Below, piece by piece: positions 1 through 12,428 of a DNA stretch of 64,000 nucleotides. The first letter of the stretch is position 1; each line of letters begins with the position of its first letter. The notes beneath the pieces were generated by a model. That model was not told the origin of the DNA and searched no databases. It saw only the letters and a program-made list of their open reading frames with translations. The stretch comes from Siphlonurus alternatus (taxonomy: Eukaryota; Arthropoda; Insecta; Ephemeroptera; Siphlonuridae). The translations under genes were made by a program, and so were the position numbers. The stretch lies in the NCBI GenBank assembly GCA_949825025.1, contig OX463778.1, forward strand, positions 37,258,571-37,322,570. Reading direction: 5' to 3'.

Positions 1-50
1 CCCTAAAAAGATGTTGTTCAATTGTCGTTAATGTCACTGGCTCACAAAAA
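1..50. mobile_element. Possible end of a third AATGTCACTGG element
   Basis: GTTAATGTCACTGGCTCAC at 27-45 resembles the termini of the elements at 9490 and 27900. The window edge prevents checking. Confidence 0.25.
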
Positions 51-257
51 ACTCGGTAAATATTTAAAAAAATAATATTTAGTTTTGTATTTAATATTTA
101 ATTTAAATGTAAAATTGTTTTTATCATTTGCAATTTTGAATATCATAAATAAAAATTATACGCTGAAGGCTTGAGAATACAATAATGTCATTGCTGTAGT
201 ATCGTTGGTGTATTCACCATGCATGGGGTGTGACAAACCTCGTTCTCCATTAAACTC

Positions 258-430
<173 letters not shown>

Positions 431-907
431 CCTTTCCTCTCACTGCCAAGTCGCGTCCCCAATCGCGCAACCAAACTGAGCTCGAGAACCAGTGGGAAGG
501 AATCAGCATTTCTGATGTCTACCTTGCAAGTAAAGCGAGTAGCATCTCCCAGCCCCTTGGGTATAGACTACCTTTTAGAACTTTCTGCACTGCACGTTGC
601 AAACTGTACAGATGCTGTCTCGAATCTCAAACTAAATTTAGTTTTTATTTTATTATGATTGGGTCGATTTTCGTTTTTGAAGAGGGATATTTTGTATCAG
701 ATTCTATAATTTTAAGCCATAATAACGTGTTTTGGCTTTCGCCTACACATTTTTCTTTATTTAATTTTTGTTTTCATTAATTAATATCATTGTTTTCATA
801 AACTTTTCTACTTTTGTACAACATACGAAATCTTTACAAATTTTTAATTTCAATAATCCCAGTTAAATTTCTTGGTTATAAATACAGTTTCAAACCCGAA
901 TTATAGA

Positions 908-1011
908 ATGATAGACAGCAAAGTTCAAATTCTTACTCTTTAACGTTGGTTGAAGTGATATGATAGACAGCAAGGTTCAAATTCTTACTCTTTAACGTTG
1001 GTTGAAGTGAT
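908..1011. repeat. Tandem duplication, 52-bp unit x2
   Basis: Two adjacent copies of a unit starting TGATAGACAGCAA(A/G)GTTCAA differ at one visible base, so this is a recent duplication. Confidence 0.85.
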
Positions 1012-1310
1012 ATGAATGCTTTATAACTGATGCGGTAGTGCTCATAAGTAATTCATCGTGCTGGCTGGTAATGGCTGAGATGGTGTTGTAGAGAGAGGGT
1101 CATACAGTACGAGTTTACGTGCTAGTGCTAGCCGGGCTTTTAGAACTGCTCTTTGCCGTGCGTTAGGCAAACAGGTGTACAAGGAAAGTGTTGCTATTTA
1201 TGTGCAGAGCTTACTGAGAAATTTAACAAGAAACTGCGCGCTATACAGATCGATGCAAAAAGAAAATCGTTATTTTTTTAATCTCTTTTAAATCTACTTT
1301 ACCTGTGTGT

Positions 1311-1312
<2 letters not shown>

Positions 1313-1359
<47 letters not shown>
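1313..1359. repeat. (TA)n microsatellite
   Basis: About 23 units. Confidence 0.95.
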
Positions 1360-1362
<3 letters not shown>

Positions 1363-1629
1363 CATAACACGTTTTGTTTTACTGGATTTTATTTTTTTAA
1401 TTCTAGTGTAAATTTTTGTTAAAAAATATAATATATGTGATGAATTGTTATAATTGAAGTTTCTCATTTTTCAGCATTTACAAATATTATTTTAAGTACA
1501 ATATAAAATTCGAAGCAGATGAAATAACATACACTTTACCTAATCTGTTACCATTATATAGTATACAGTATAAATAAAATGATAAATATTCTGTCGATTC
1601 GCCAAATCTTGTTTTGTTATTCAAATTGT

Positions 1630-1630
<1 letters not shown>

Positions 1631-1674
<44 letters not shown>
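1631..1674. repeat. (GA)n microsatellite
   Basis: About 21 units. Confidence 0.95.
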
Positions 1675-1679
<5 letters not shown>

Positions 1680-2485
1680 AAGTGGAAAAAACTACACTAT
1701 TGATCTTTATGCATTAGTTATTTATTTGAGTTTTCTTGTTTTTTTGTTTTCCTTTGTACTTTTTATTTTGTGATGCTAAGGGAGACAAAAGTAAAAGTTT
1801 GTATTGAATAAATAATTTACAACATGAATATGTAACAGTTTTTGTATGTTTAAGCAAGGACTATAATAGTCCAGTAAATCTGCTATTTTCTTCACTTATT
1901 ATTTTATTTTGTGTGTGTGTGTAGTTGAACGTCAAGTTCTCGGTGAGTAAAAACGAATCAAATTAAGTTGTAAATTTTCGAGTTAAAAATATTCAATCTG
2001 GGTATGTTTGTTATTTCTATTTCTCTGTCCAACGCAATATAATGGTATTTATTTTTCAAATTATATTATAGCGTGTTTTTTCACCCTTTTTCTAGTTGAA
2101 TTTATGCAAGTGGACACTGCTCGAATATTGTACTGAATAAATTTACCATAAAATTGTGGTTAAACGTACATTTATACATATAATCGCATCAACAGAAGCA
2201 GGGAAAGTTTATATTTTTGTTATGACTTTTTTTCCCGCCTGTTGCTTGCATGCTTTTAGCTACAACAGTGTACGGAAGAGGAGAACGGGGGATAAAAATA
2301 AAAGTTGTTTCAGGTGCATTAAGTATATACTCAAGTATAGCTTTTCCTACAGTAATATATTAAATTTTATACAAAAGAGCTAACTGTAAGAACTAGTTTG
2401 CTTAAATATTTCGTACTGACAGTCCATCCACTTTAAAATGAATAAATAAATAAATAAAAGTGAAATCAATCTCATATTTGATGAG

Positions 2486-2542
2486 CAAATTTAAACACAC
2501 ACATATTATATAATTATATTATATAATATTTGTGTGTCAAAT
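2486..2542. repeat. Imperfect AT-rich palindrome
   Basis: AAATTTAAACACACACATAT and, on the other side, ATTTGTGTGTCAAATTT form inverted arms around a TATA-rich centre. Confidence 0.6.
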
Positions 2543-4570
2543 TTATACCTCCTCTAATCATCTCTTTTTTAACATTTCTAATCTTAAAGAATGAATTAAT
2601 TTGTGAAGTAAATTGCAGTGCAATCCTTTATTTAGAGAAAAAGCCTTGAAATTTTACTACGACAGTATTTAGTTTAGTAGTATTTTTGGCCCATTTTATA
2701 ATTTATACAAACCACGATTATATAATTATTATACATACAAGGTCAATCAATACATGGCAAACTGGTTCGCCAATACTTAGGCATCTAGTTGCGATCGATT
2801 TTCAAAGAAAATTCTAAAAGTCGGAGAAAATTTTGAGTGGTATAGTTTTGGCACTAAAATGTAAAGAAAAGGTAGAATATTACTAAAATCCCAGCTAAAT
2901 TCGCACATTTTCTTATTTATTGTTTATACGAATATGAGCTTGTATAGAGTAGCACGTGATGGAGGGCCTAGATATCAACAAGAACGTCATTTTTCTTTAC
3001 TTCATCCCTCCCTGTAACTTTATAGACCAGCAACAGCTCTTGTGAAGTGACAGGGCTGTCTGATAATAGCGCTTCTCCTTTCCTTTTTTCCCCTTTGCAG
3101 CGAAGAAACAATGTCAGTCATGCAAAGGATAATTAAAATTGGTAATTAAATATTCTATACAACTTCATAACTTTGATAGAAGAAGAAGATAAGACTTATT
3201 ATATAATGTTGATAACAATAATTATATAAAAAAGTATTAAAAGTTTGTACGAAGAATTCAAACCTGTTAATATATATGATATTTTCACTTAGTTTGATAA
3301 AAGCTTAATTCTCGTTTCCATGTACCCCTTTCATTGTGAATGTAGGCGTATGATGCAATTGCAAAGTACTGCTGTACTACAAATTGCCGTTTAACACAGA
3401 GCATAGTGTCGTGGTAACTTCTTTCTATTCTTGTCCAAGAGCTCTCGAAGCCTTAGGCCACAGTGACAAGCAGCTAGCGATTTAGCATAAATGCTAACTT
3501 GTAGGATAGGTTGAAGACTCTCAGCGGAACAGATTCACAGCTCATTGAGTGAACAAGAGAACGCTAGCAGAATTTTGTATAACGCTACGTTGCATACATC
3601 AATTTCCTCCCCCCCCCCCCTCCCCTTTATTTTTTTTCTGCTTGACTAGTAAGAAATCTCTCCACGAGTAACTCCCCATGTGCACTCACTGATCTGAAAT
3701 ATGCCGGGAATGTTGTCTACACAAAATATTGAAGCTTTCATTTTTTTTTTAACTATTTTTTTTTTAAGATAGATATTTTCTTACTTGCATGCTTTTTTTT
3801 TTCTATCATCAAAGAATTTTCATATTTTTCTTGAAAGATTTACATTTATGACCGTACGCCTCAAATTGAACCTAATAAAGTGTAAGGAACTTCAATATAT
3901 TACAAATCATGTATATGTATATATGTATATATCAGGGGCGGCTCGTACTATAGTACTGCGGTACTGCAGCCCCCCCAGAAATTTTGGGAACAAACACACA
4001 ATTAGAAATATCAAATAATCCTATAATTTTTCTGAACTTTCCAGCAGATTTTTATCAGTTCTAACATTTAAAATCATGAAATTTTTGCCGCTGCCGCGTA
4101 AATTTATTCCCTCAGCGCTGCCCAGCGGAAGGTACTGCCACTACTAGCAGTAGCCCAAAGCAGTGTTCCCACCTTCATTCTCCTCCTCTTCAACTCCCAC
4201 TCAAGCCGTGTGATTTTGGAGCGATCGGGGACTGTGCGATCGGCAGTACCCGCAAGCTCATTGGTTCAACAGAACCAATGAGCTTGTGGTATTTGACATG
4301 CGGGAATAATTTTGAACAACACTTCGAAGACCTTTCCTGTAATATGGTTTCATTGAGCAGATTAACAAAATTTTAATTACATTCATCAGTGAATATACTA
4401 ACAAAGATTGACTAAATATATTGAAGCATCTGAGGAATGAAGACCAGCACTTTTATTTTACTTTAATAAAAATATGACTGTCCCAAAAGAACCAACACTT
4501 TTGTCTTTTGAAAATTAAGTGGTGCATGCATGTAAACAATCGTGAGATCTCACGTTCGAACAACGACAAC

Positions 4571-4686
4571 AACAGGTTTCTTACTAACCACGCAGTTAGC
4601 GCCAGTCTAACTCGATGGCACTAAACGTCGATCGAATTAATTAAGTGAGAAATCTGGATAACTTAATTCGTTCGTGAATCGCGCCC
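4571..4686. mobile_element. Degenerate copy of the GGGCGCGATTCACGAA MITE family
   Basis: The right end TTCGTGAATCGCGCCC matches the terminus of the intact palindromic MITE at 28429-28605. An internal AGGTTTCTTACTAACCACG stretch also resembles it. The left terminal repeat is not recognisable. It sits inside the hAT element. Confidence 0.5.
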
Positions 4687-5069
4687 ATGTATTTTATTAT
4701 AAATTATAAGTTTACCAGGAACAAGTCGATATATTATACATGGGAGCTATTTATTTATTAATTATATATATTCACTACAGCATTTTATACCATTAATGTG
4801 AAAATTCAAACATAAAAATAAAACAATAAAACAAAAACAAGTTGTAAAAGTGTACGAGTATACAAAATATAAGAAAACGTTAACTACTCCAGGATGAGAA
4901 AAATATATAGCTTATTTTCCCGGGTTTGCGTGTACCGGCAGTACATTATTTAGCAGCAAATATGCGATAGTAATCAAAGAAATATTGCATGGCTAAAAAA
5001 AAAAAATAAAACAATAATAAAAAAATTGGGATATTTGATCTGTTATACCGCTCGAGAGGGATTCTAGGA

Positions 5070-5403
5070 ATTTTCGGTGTAAGACATTTCGGTGTAAGGA
5101 ATGTTCGGTGTAAGCGTTCGGTGTATATTGACAACATGTACTGATCCGACTATTGATATATATAGCATAAGTTCTTCTAGTTCTTCTAATTCTGACCTCA
5201 AATAGAAAAACTATTAATAAATTGAAAAACAATTACATTATTTTATATTTAACAGTTTTATTAACGTTGCACCAAATTTTCCTTACGCTGAAAATTCCTT
5301 GCACCGAATCTTCCTTTCACCAAGATCTCTTTACACCGAAAGTTCCGTACACCGAACGCTTACACTGAACATTCCTTACACCGAAATGTCTTACACCGAA
5401 AAT
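5070..5403. mobile_element. Foldback element nested in the hAT element
   Basis: Left arm 5070-5126 and right arm 5341-5403 are inverted copies built from a repeated TTCGGTGTAAG unit. The right side adds further degenerate CACCGAA units, about every 13-19 bp, back to 5302. It contains no coding frame. Target duplications could not be fixed. Confidence 0.7.
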
Positions 5404-6222
5404 GCCGGATACCTGATAGGCGATGTAGAGGAGAACATTTTATTTTTTTTTTTTCGTAATTTTCATGACTGAGATTTTTTTAGCATTAGGTCAGCTGATC
5501 CGTGTTATCTCTACCTTAACAGGATTACGATTATTTTTTTCTCAATTAAATAAATACTAATAATATTGAAATAATGTTTAATAATGCAATTTTTTCTTAT
5601 ATAAATTTCATTTTTTATTTTTTTATTAAATTTTGTCTTTAAAAATTTATATTAGATTCTGGTTGTTGCCTAATTTTGTACATATTGTATATACCATGAT
5701 CGATTTATTTGATGTTCATTATATACATTGCGTAAAAATTATACCAGACATTCAGGTTTCATATTAACAATGCAGTTTAAATGCAGTTTGATTGACACTA
5801 TAATATTATTTAAAAAAAAGGGCTTAAAACAATATTTATTTTTATATAAATATATGTTTCTTACCACGTGAAAGGACTTCTGAATTAAAAAAAATAATTA
5901 AAAATTGGATATTATATTAAGTTTGAAACATTCAATCACGATTTCAAAAGGGCTCGCATAAGTGCATGTCATAACAATTAAATTATAAATAAAATGCATG
6001 CATTTTTTTGATTTTAGATAATTTCTGCTTCGTTGTTGAGAGCATTATTATATGATTTTGTCATAATTTTACCCTAAAAAAGGGGCGTGTCCTTAAAAAA
6101 AATCGCGCCTGCGGCGGGCCATTGGGGGGCTCCGCCCCCCAAACCCCCCCATGGTGTTCTGCAGGTCCCATGTCAGGCAGCACCCCCACGGAAAAGGGGC
6201 ACGAGCCGCCCCTGGTATATAT

Positions 6223-8010
6223 GTAAAATATATAATTATATTATACAAAATTCTATTGGTTATTTTCTTTTTAGCTTGACATACAAAGTAACTGTATAAA
6301 AAAATTGCAAAGATATTGCCTTTAACATTCTATGACCATGAATCTTGTTGAGATGCGTGCTATATAAATTAATATAAGCTCTTACGTTTTTGTTTTTTTT
6401 TAACATATTATTGTATAGAAAGTCCACACACATGTAAAGTTATGTATATTGGAACTCTGTTTTTTGTATGTAATATATTAAGCAATCTTATTATATGATT
6501 TCGTCTTCTTTTGGTCACTTTGACGCGTCTTCCACTCTAGCTTCGCTCTTAGCTTGCCTGTCCTCTTGCCCCCGGCTGACTGCCCCCCTCCTCTTTCCCT
6601 CTCCCCCTTTCACTCTGCAGCGTTCGCCCTAATGACACCTCAATCCCTCCAGGATCTCTGCTGAAATGAAGCTCTCTCCCTGCCGCTCGTATTTCACACG
6701 TGACCTCCCGCTTGATATGGACCTTTGCCCTTTGAAATATGCAAGCTGAAAATTATAATAAAAAATATAATATAAATATAATAAAATAGAGGAGTATAGT
6801 ATTATTTTATGCTTCATATTGTACATTAAAAAATTTAGTGTACTCGTATAACGTTTTATATTCAGAAAAATATCATAAAATAGAAAAAAAAAATGCTGTT
6901 TGAAACAAGAGACTTTATATTTAATGACCCTCTTCTAGTATACGTTTGTTTTATGATGTATCGTATAATATTTTTTTCCTATTGTTTATATATTTTTTTT
7001 GCGAGAATATCTATAGAAAAAGAGAATTAATTTTTGTAAACAGGTCAATCATAGTTGATTTTCCATTTTTACTATTTTATTTTATTTATTGTTATTTTTT
7101 GAAGAGTGACTGTAAATTAAATCTTATATACCGCTTCCAAGCTACTACTCTATACTGCTCTTATTTCTGCGTATAATTTAGTGGTTTTAATTTACTTTCA
7201 AGCTGGTCAGCTTTGCGCCTGCAGTTTCAAATTTCTGCAACCAGTTGCGCAGATATGACGCGCGGGTTGCATAGTCTGTAGGCGGTTTAATCATTTCGAC
7301 TGAAGTTAAGGTCTGTCGCTATGAAAATATGCAAGTGGAATGAAAAGAGATGTCACTACCAGTCTTTAGTAAATGATGTCCGAGATTGGGTAATTTTAAT
7401 TCCAACATTTCAAAGGAAATAATAAGATTAACCGTTTTTAAATGAGCAACAGTCATTATAATTATGTTTATCTATTTCCTAGTCTGATTAATTTGTGAAT
7501 ACAATAATTATATGTTAAGTTATTGCAGTTAAAAAAATGCCCCTATAACTCAGAGAGCAAAAGCTCAAGGCAAAGAAAGAAATATGAAGGGCAGCCGTGC
7601 CGTGATGAATGCTCCTTCTCTACCGTTGCGAGTGCGCCTCAACATTCCACTGTATTTTAAATTGAATAGAAGGGAGAGTAACGGTAAATAAACAAATATG
7701 TATTATTTTGAAAGAATTAATATTATGATTTTTAGGATAGTAAGCATCGAAATTTTTTTTTTTCGATAAAAAAATAAAATATATTATTGTATTTTTTAAT
7801 TCCTTTTGTTATATATAATGAATCTAACTCGAATCTAAGTAATAATCATAATAATTACGTAATTTTATATATTAAAATTTACTATCATTCATAATGCTGT
7901 TTCGCTTTATGTGGCTCATCATATCTAATCATATGCTTGAAATAAAATAATTTGATAATAATTTGTTTCTGGATCCGCGCCTGGTTATATTTATATACAT
8001 ATATTAATAA
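6223..8010. other. Non-coding, AT-rich
   Basis: No gene seen. A C-rich patch lies at 6530-6730 and a GC-richer patch at 7200-7320 (GCGCGGGTTGCATAGT, with a similar GCGCGGGTTGCATA near 42907). Confidence 0.55.
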
Positions 8011-8396
8011 TTTTTTTTTTTACAAGGATACACCCCTTAGAGCTTACAGCTCGCGGCGGGGTGCTGGGTAGGGATATAAGGTAGGGAACGGATAGTGGCC
8101 ACGGCCTGCATGCTTACGCGTCCCAGCATTCGCTGAGGTGAGACTGAGGGAACCGTGGAAAACCTCAGTCAGGACGGACACCTTTACTTTTTCTCAATGG
8201 ACCAAAGCGATGTCCAAAGCCTGGGGAACCACACACACAAGTGCATCACTGCACTGGGTGGAAAGCGAGACGAATTTACCCCAGGGAGGGAGCAGCGTAT
8301 TTTTTACTTGAAACGGTCACCCATCCAAGTACTAACCACGCTCGACGTAGCTTGACTTCGGTGATCTAACGAGAACCGGTCAATGCACTGCGCCAA
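8011..8396 (-). mobile_element. 5S rRNA-headed SINE (SINE3-type)
   Basis: On the minus strand, the first ~110 nt (8396 to about 8285) read as a diverged 5S rRNA: CGGTTCTCGTTAGATCACCG, then AAGTCAAGCTACGTCGAGCG and GGTTAGTACTTGGATGGGTG. The internal pol III control boxes are therefore largely kept. A GC-rich body follows; its TTTTCCACGGTT ... GCGAATGCTGGGA ... GGCCGTGGCC segment resembles a conserved arthropod SINE domain I have seen but cannot name with certainty. It ends in an A-rich tail (T run at 8011-8021 on the plus strand). It is not a functional 5S gene. Confidence 0.82.
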
Positions 8397-8658
8397 TGAT
8401 ATTATTATTAAAAAAAAATAATAATAAATATAAATATTTATTTATTTATATTTATTTATATTTATATATATTTTATATTTTTGTAGATATGTATTATATA
8501 AATACATATAACTATACATATAATACTATATATATATAGTTATATAATATTATAACTATATTATAAATGTTATAATAAATATTATAATTTTATATAATTA
8601 CGGTCCAATAATTAATAATAATTATAATAATTAATTAATTTTTCTCTCAATAAAAAAA

Positions 8659-8725
<67 letters not shown>

Positions 8726-9489
8726 GTATTTTTTTTTTTTTTTATTGGAGGAGTTTAATAGCTAGAGCTAGGCCTTGTAGGAGCCATCAATTTCCGTGTG
8801 CAGACTACCAATGCTGAGCTGCATGAGCACGGCCCATAGGTCTGCACGGCCCACGGGCCCGCCCGTGCAGATCCGTGCGCGAGCCCGCAGAACCTAAGCC
8901 GCCTCGGCGCCCTCCCTGCTGCTGGTAAAGCTCAAGCTGACCATCCTCACTTGCCTCGCTGCTTGCTGGCGAGCAAGCTAGGTGCAGTCCCGAACAATGG
9001 GACAATGCACAGTACATCCGAGGAGAAAAAAATTCAGCAAGAGGGCTTGTGACAAAGTGGGGAAATATAGTGTGTAATTTTCTTACTTGTAAAGTCCTTA
9101 AAACATTGCTGTAAAGTATCCACATTAACTTGTTCATCAGAGAATATATATATAATTAATATTATACAATTAAAAATTAAATATCCTTTAAAGTTTTGTA
9201 AAAATGTTGGAACAAAATTCTTCCAATCAGTATTTTTCGAAACGCAAACGTTGCGCCTCTGGTGGCCGGCTACGTAGCGACAGTCCTTAAAGGAAATCTT
9301 AATTAATATACTGTCAAATTCTTCATTTAAATTGTTGTTCAATTGACACCTATTTTTATAATTTATTACATTTTTAGCAATGAATATTTGAAGATAATGA
9401 TATTATATAATAATTCATGTTTCGATTTCATTGATTTGTTGTAAATGGCAAAATCCTCGTTTACGTTTGATCACAAGAATTGTTTTTAA
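8397..9489. other. Non-coding; GC-rich block and a doubtful exon-like stretch
   Basis: 8760-9000 is unusually GC-rich. On the minus strand, 9342-9034 encodes an unrecognised open frame (DEQVNVDTLQQCFKDFTS near its end) that meets a possible donor ACAA|GTAAGA. This may be a decayed transposon or gene fragment. Confidence 0.3.
8663..8723. repeat. (AT)n microsatellite
   Basis: About 30 units, followed by a T run at 8731-8743. Confidence 0.95.
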
Positions 9490-9920
9490 GAATAATGTCA
9501 CTGAAAGCTTTTTTCCCCCCCGATGGTAAACCAAAAATATTTTATATAAAAAAAATAAAGAACAAAACTACTTTTAGCCTGCTGCTTTAATAAATAACTA
9601 AAAATCAGTCTAGTTTTTTTAGTAGTTTGTTTTGTTGCAATATTGTGTAAAAATATTATGTTAATAATATTATAAAGTAGTATAATGCGTGAATGTAATT
9701 GCTACAAGATGCCGATTTGACTATGATTTAATTAATAGCCACTTCAGAGTCCTTAATGAATTTTATTATAAATTTAACGCTGAATAGCTAAAAAAAAAAA
9801 AAAACTTGCCTTTTTTTTCACCCAATATTATAAATTTGAAAGTATCAAAGTTTTATGCAGTCACATATTCAACACAAACTATTATAAGTTTCTATTTTTT
9901 GACCAGTGACATTCAGGCTT
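9490..9920. mobile_element. Element with AATGTCACTG inverted ends, copy 1
   Basis: AATAATGTCACTGAAAGC at the left and CCAGTGACATTCAGG at the right are inverted. Internal stretches (GCCGATTTGACTATGATTT, TCAGTCTAGTTTTT) resemble the copy at 27900-28280. Confidence 0.55.
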
Positions 9921-10526
9921 AAATAAAATTTTTAAGAAAAAAATTGTTGACCTTTTAATAACACCAATTGCTATAAATATATAAACCCTTAACGTATATT
10001 TTTCTTCTCTTCCATTAATGGCGAGATTGTCACAATGATATATACAGCATCGAGAGAATCAGTGCGTTTAAAGGGAAAAACCTATGGGTATGCTACTGAC
10101 CACACAAGCAAGCAGTCCAGCTAGCCACATGCAGTGACTCACAGAGAAGTGTTCGATTCCCGCGGGATCTCTCTCAAGTGGCCTCCCGACGGTGCCGTGG
10201 TGACAATAATCCCGTCCCCTCCCCTTCTCACCCGTCGTCTTACCTACCTCGCTCGCTGCTCCGATTCAATCAACCCCCAGGCTGCTCCGTGCTCCGACGT
10301 CGTCAACGCCGCCGCAGCTGCCGCGTGTAACACCACCCAGCCGCCCGCCCGCCCACCCGTATCTTCCTCCTTTACCGCAGCAAGGTATATATAAGAGAGG
10401 GACGATCTATAAGTAAGAATCTATCCCTCCTAGCTTAGCTAGCTAACATAGTGCGGAGGATGGATTATATATATTATGTCTCCCCTTTTACCCTCCTTTT
10501 TCTTTATTCTTGATTCAACCTCTAAT

Positions 10527-10671
<145 letters not shown>

Positions 10672-11948
10672 CAATGTGTAACGGTGTGAAAGCTTTGAGT
10701 AGTTTATCTCCACTTATCATTACTCTTGCGTGTTTGCGTAGGAATTATATACTCGGTGTAAGCTGTGTATACTGTATATAGATATAATGCTCTCAGCATT
10801 CCATACGATGAACAATGGGATATAATTTATACTAAATGTGTATCTGCTGCTTTAACTTCTATTGTTGTTGTATTGCAATCATCTTTCGATATCACTTGTT
10901 TGATAACAAAATATTTGGTACTTGCAGAAAAGTGTAACACTAGCTGGATCATATTATCATTACATTTTTTTATTGTATGTTTGACGTTGTAGAACGTATA
11001 TACGGATTAAAATAGTGCAAATTTATATCCATGATATTGCAAAAGAGGGGGTGGGGGAATCGTTTGATTAAAGTCAGTAATATTGACTCTTTACTACTGT
11101 AGTATATAAATTGGTTATTTAAGTTTATTTAAGTTTTTCTTTAAATAATTCCGATTACCAGCTAAAGGATTTAGTTTAAATTGCTTCTTTGTGTAAAGAA
11201 CCAAGAATGGTAGTGCGTGTTCCGAGGGTAAAGTTGTGCTATTAGGAAGAAATCTGGAAGCGATAGCACGTCAGGCAGTCAGTAGGCTTTAGTTTTGTGT
11301 GGAGTTGAACTGCGGTGGTGAAGCAACATCGGTGGCGGCGGATTATCTGCTCTCACACTTGCCGACTCCCAGCCCACGAGCATGTTGTAGCAATGCTCGA
11401 CACCACGCAATACTGGATCGCTCGCACGCGAGTTAGTCCCCTCCCCCTCTTCTCTCAGCTGATCGACTGACTCCACAGGATCATCTAATGTCGAACCTCA
11501 AAACTTAAATAAACCGTCAATATTAAGGCACATGTGTGTACTTTTAATGAACTACGCACGCCCACACAAATTTTTGATAGATCGAGTAAATCATATATAT
11601 TTTTTTAATAAACTTCCAATATTGACATACAATGAGAATTTAGTAAAGTGCAGAAAAAAAGAGGTTTCATTTCATCATAATGTATATTCATTTGTATATA
11701 TAAATATATATTAATATATATGGTTTTTCTAAAAGTTTCTTATCCCGCTTCATTTGATTCTAATATTATATACACATAAAAAGTTTTTGAAACAAAGTTG
11801 TTGACCTTATAACTTAAAATTTTAATCAGACTTCTATATGAAATGTTGAGGAGTTTTACAGAGTTTTATGATTAATATTAAGATTTATAACTTTCGTAGA
11901 CTTTAGGTGACCTTTTGTAAATCTAAACCTACATTAATCACATTAATA

Positions 11949-12428
11949 TAGCGCAGCTATATATAGTTATTATTTTTACTGTAATTTCCAGCACAAATGA
12001 AAAACAAAATAACGATACTCCATCAAAATCAAATACTTATTGAAATAGATAGATTTTTTTTTTAATATTATAAATATATGCATTGCAGTAATTAAATTTT
12101 AAAAGATTAAGTTTTTAAGGCCGGGGTATTAATTAATTATTCGTTATTATGTATGTTATACCATAATATATGTACTTAACATTGTATGATATGATATTTT
12201 CATTTTACATTCGATGGAGAAGCACACGAGAGAATAGTTCTATAGGCTAATGCATCATAGCATTCATAATACACCATTGCCAATTGGAATTTATGATCAT
12301 ATGTTTAGATAATAATAATAATTATAACCATAAAATACCTGGACACAGTGCAGCTATATATCGTAATTCTTTTTAGTTTTTACTATAAAGATAATAATTT
12401 GCAGCACCAATGAAAAACAAAAATATCG
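11949..12428. repeat. Direct repeat pair, ~75 bp, spaced ~400 bp
   Basis: 11949-12012 and 12347-12428 share GCAGCTATATAT at the left and CAGCAC(A/C)AATGAAAAACAAA at the right. The copies are diverged and have indels. Confidence 0.55.

Larger units (their letters stand above)
3933..6214. mobile_element. Non-autonomous hAT-like DNA transposon, 2282 bp
   Basis: The ends are inverted repeats CAGGGGCGGCTCGT and ACGAGCCGCCCCTG. They are flanked by identical 8-bp copies of GTATATAT at 3925-3932 and 6215-6222. CAGGGGCGG-type ends with an 8-bp duplication are characteristic of the hAT superfamily. Inside is a hairpin around 4255-4287 (AAGCTCATTGGTTC and its complement) and a GC-rich right subterminal block at 6080-6213. 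No frame resembling a transposase was found, so it would need a partner in trans. Confidence 0.85.

Noticed and set aside
1..10. CCCTAA at the left edge as a telomere repeat
   Set aside because: There is only one unit and no array.
4946..5232. Minus-strand frames inside the hAT element as a transposase
   Set aside because: Short, overlapping the foldback array, with no transposase motifs.
8155..8355. 66-codon plus-strand frame
   Set aside because: It is the antisense of the 5S-headed SINE.
8286..8396. A functional 5S rRNA gene
   Set aside because: The match is diverged, fused to an unrelated body and A-tailed, so it is a SINE head.
10147..10160. GTTCGATTCCC, a tRNA B-box-like motif
   Set aside because: I could not build a cloverleaf with the upstream sequence; the possible A box is too weak.
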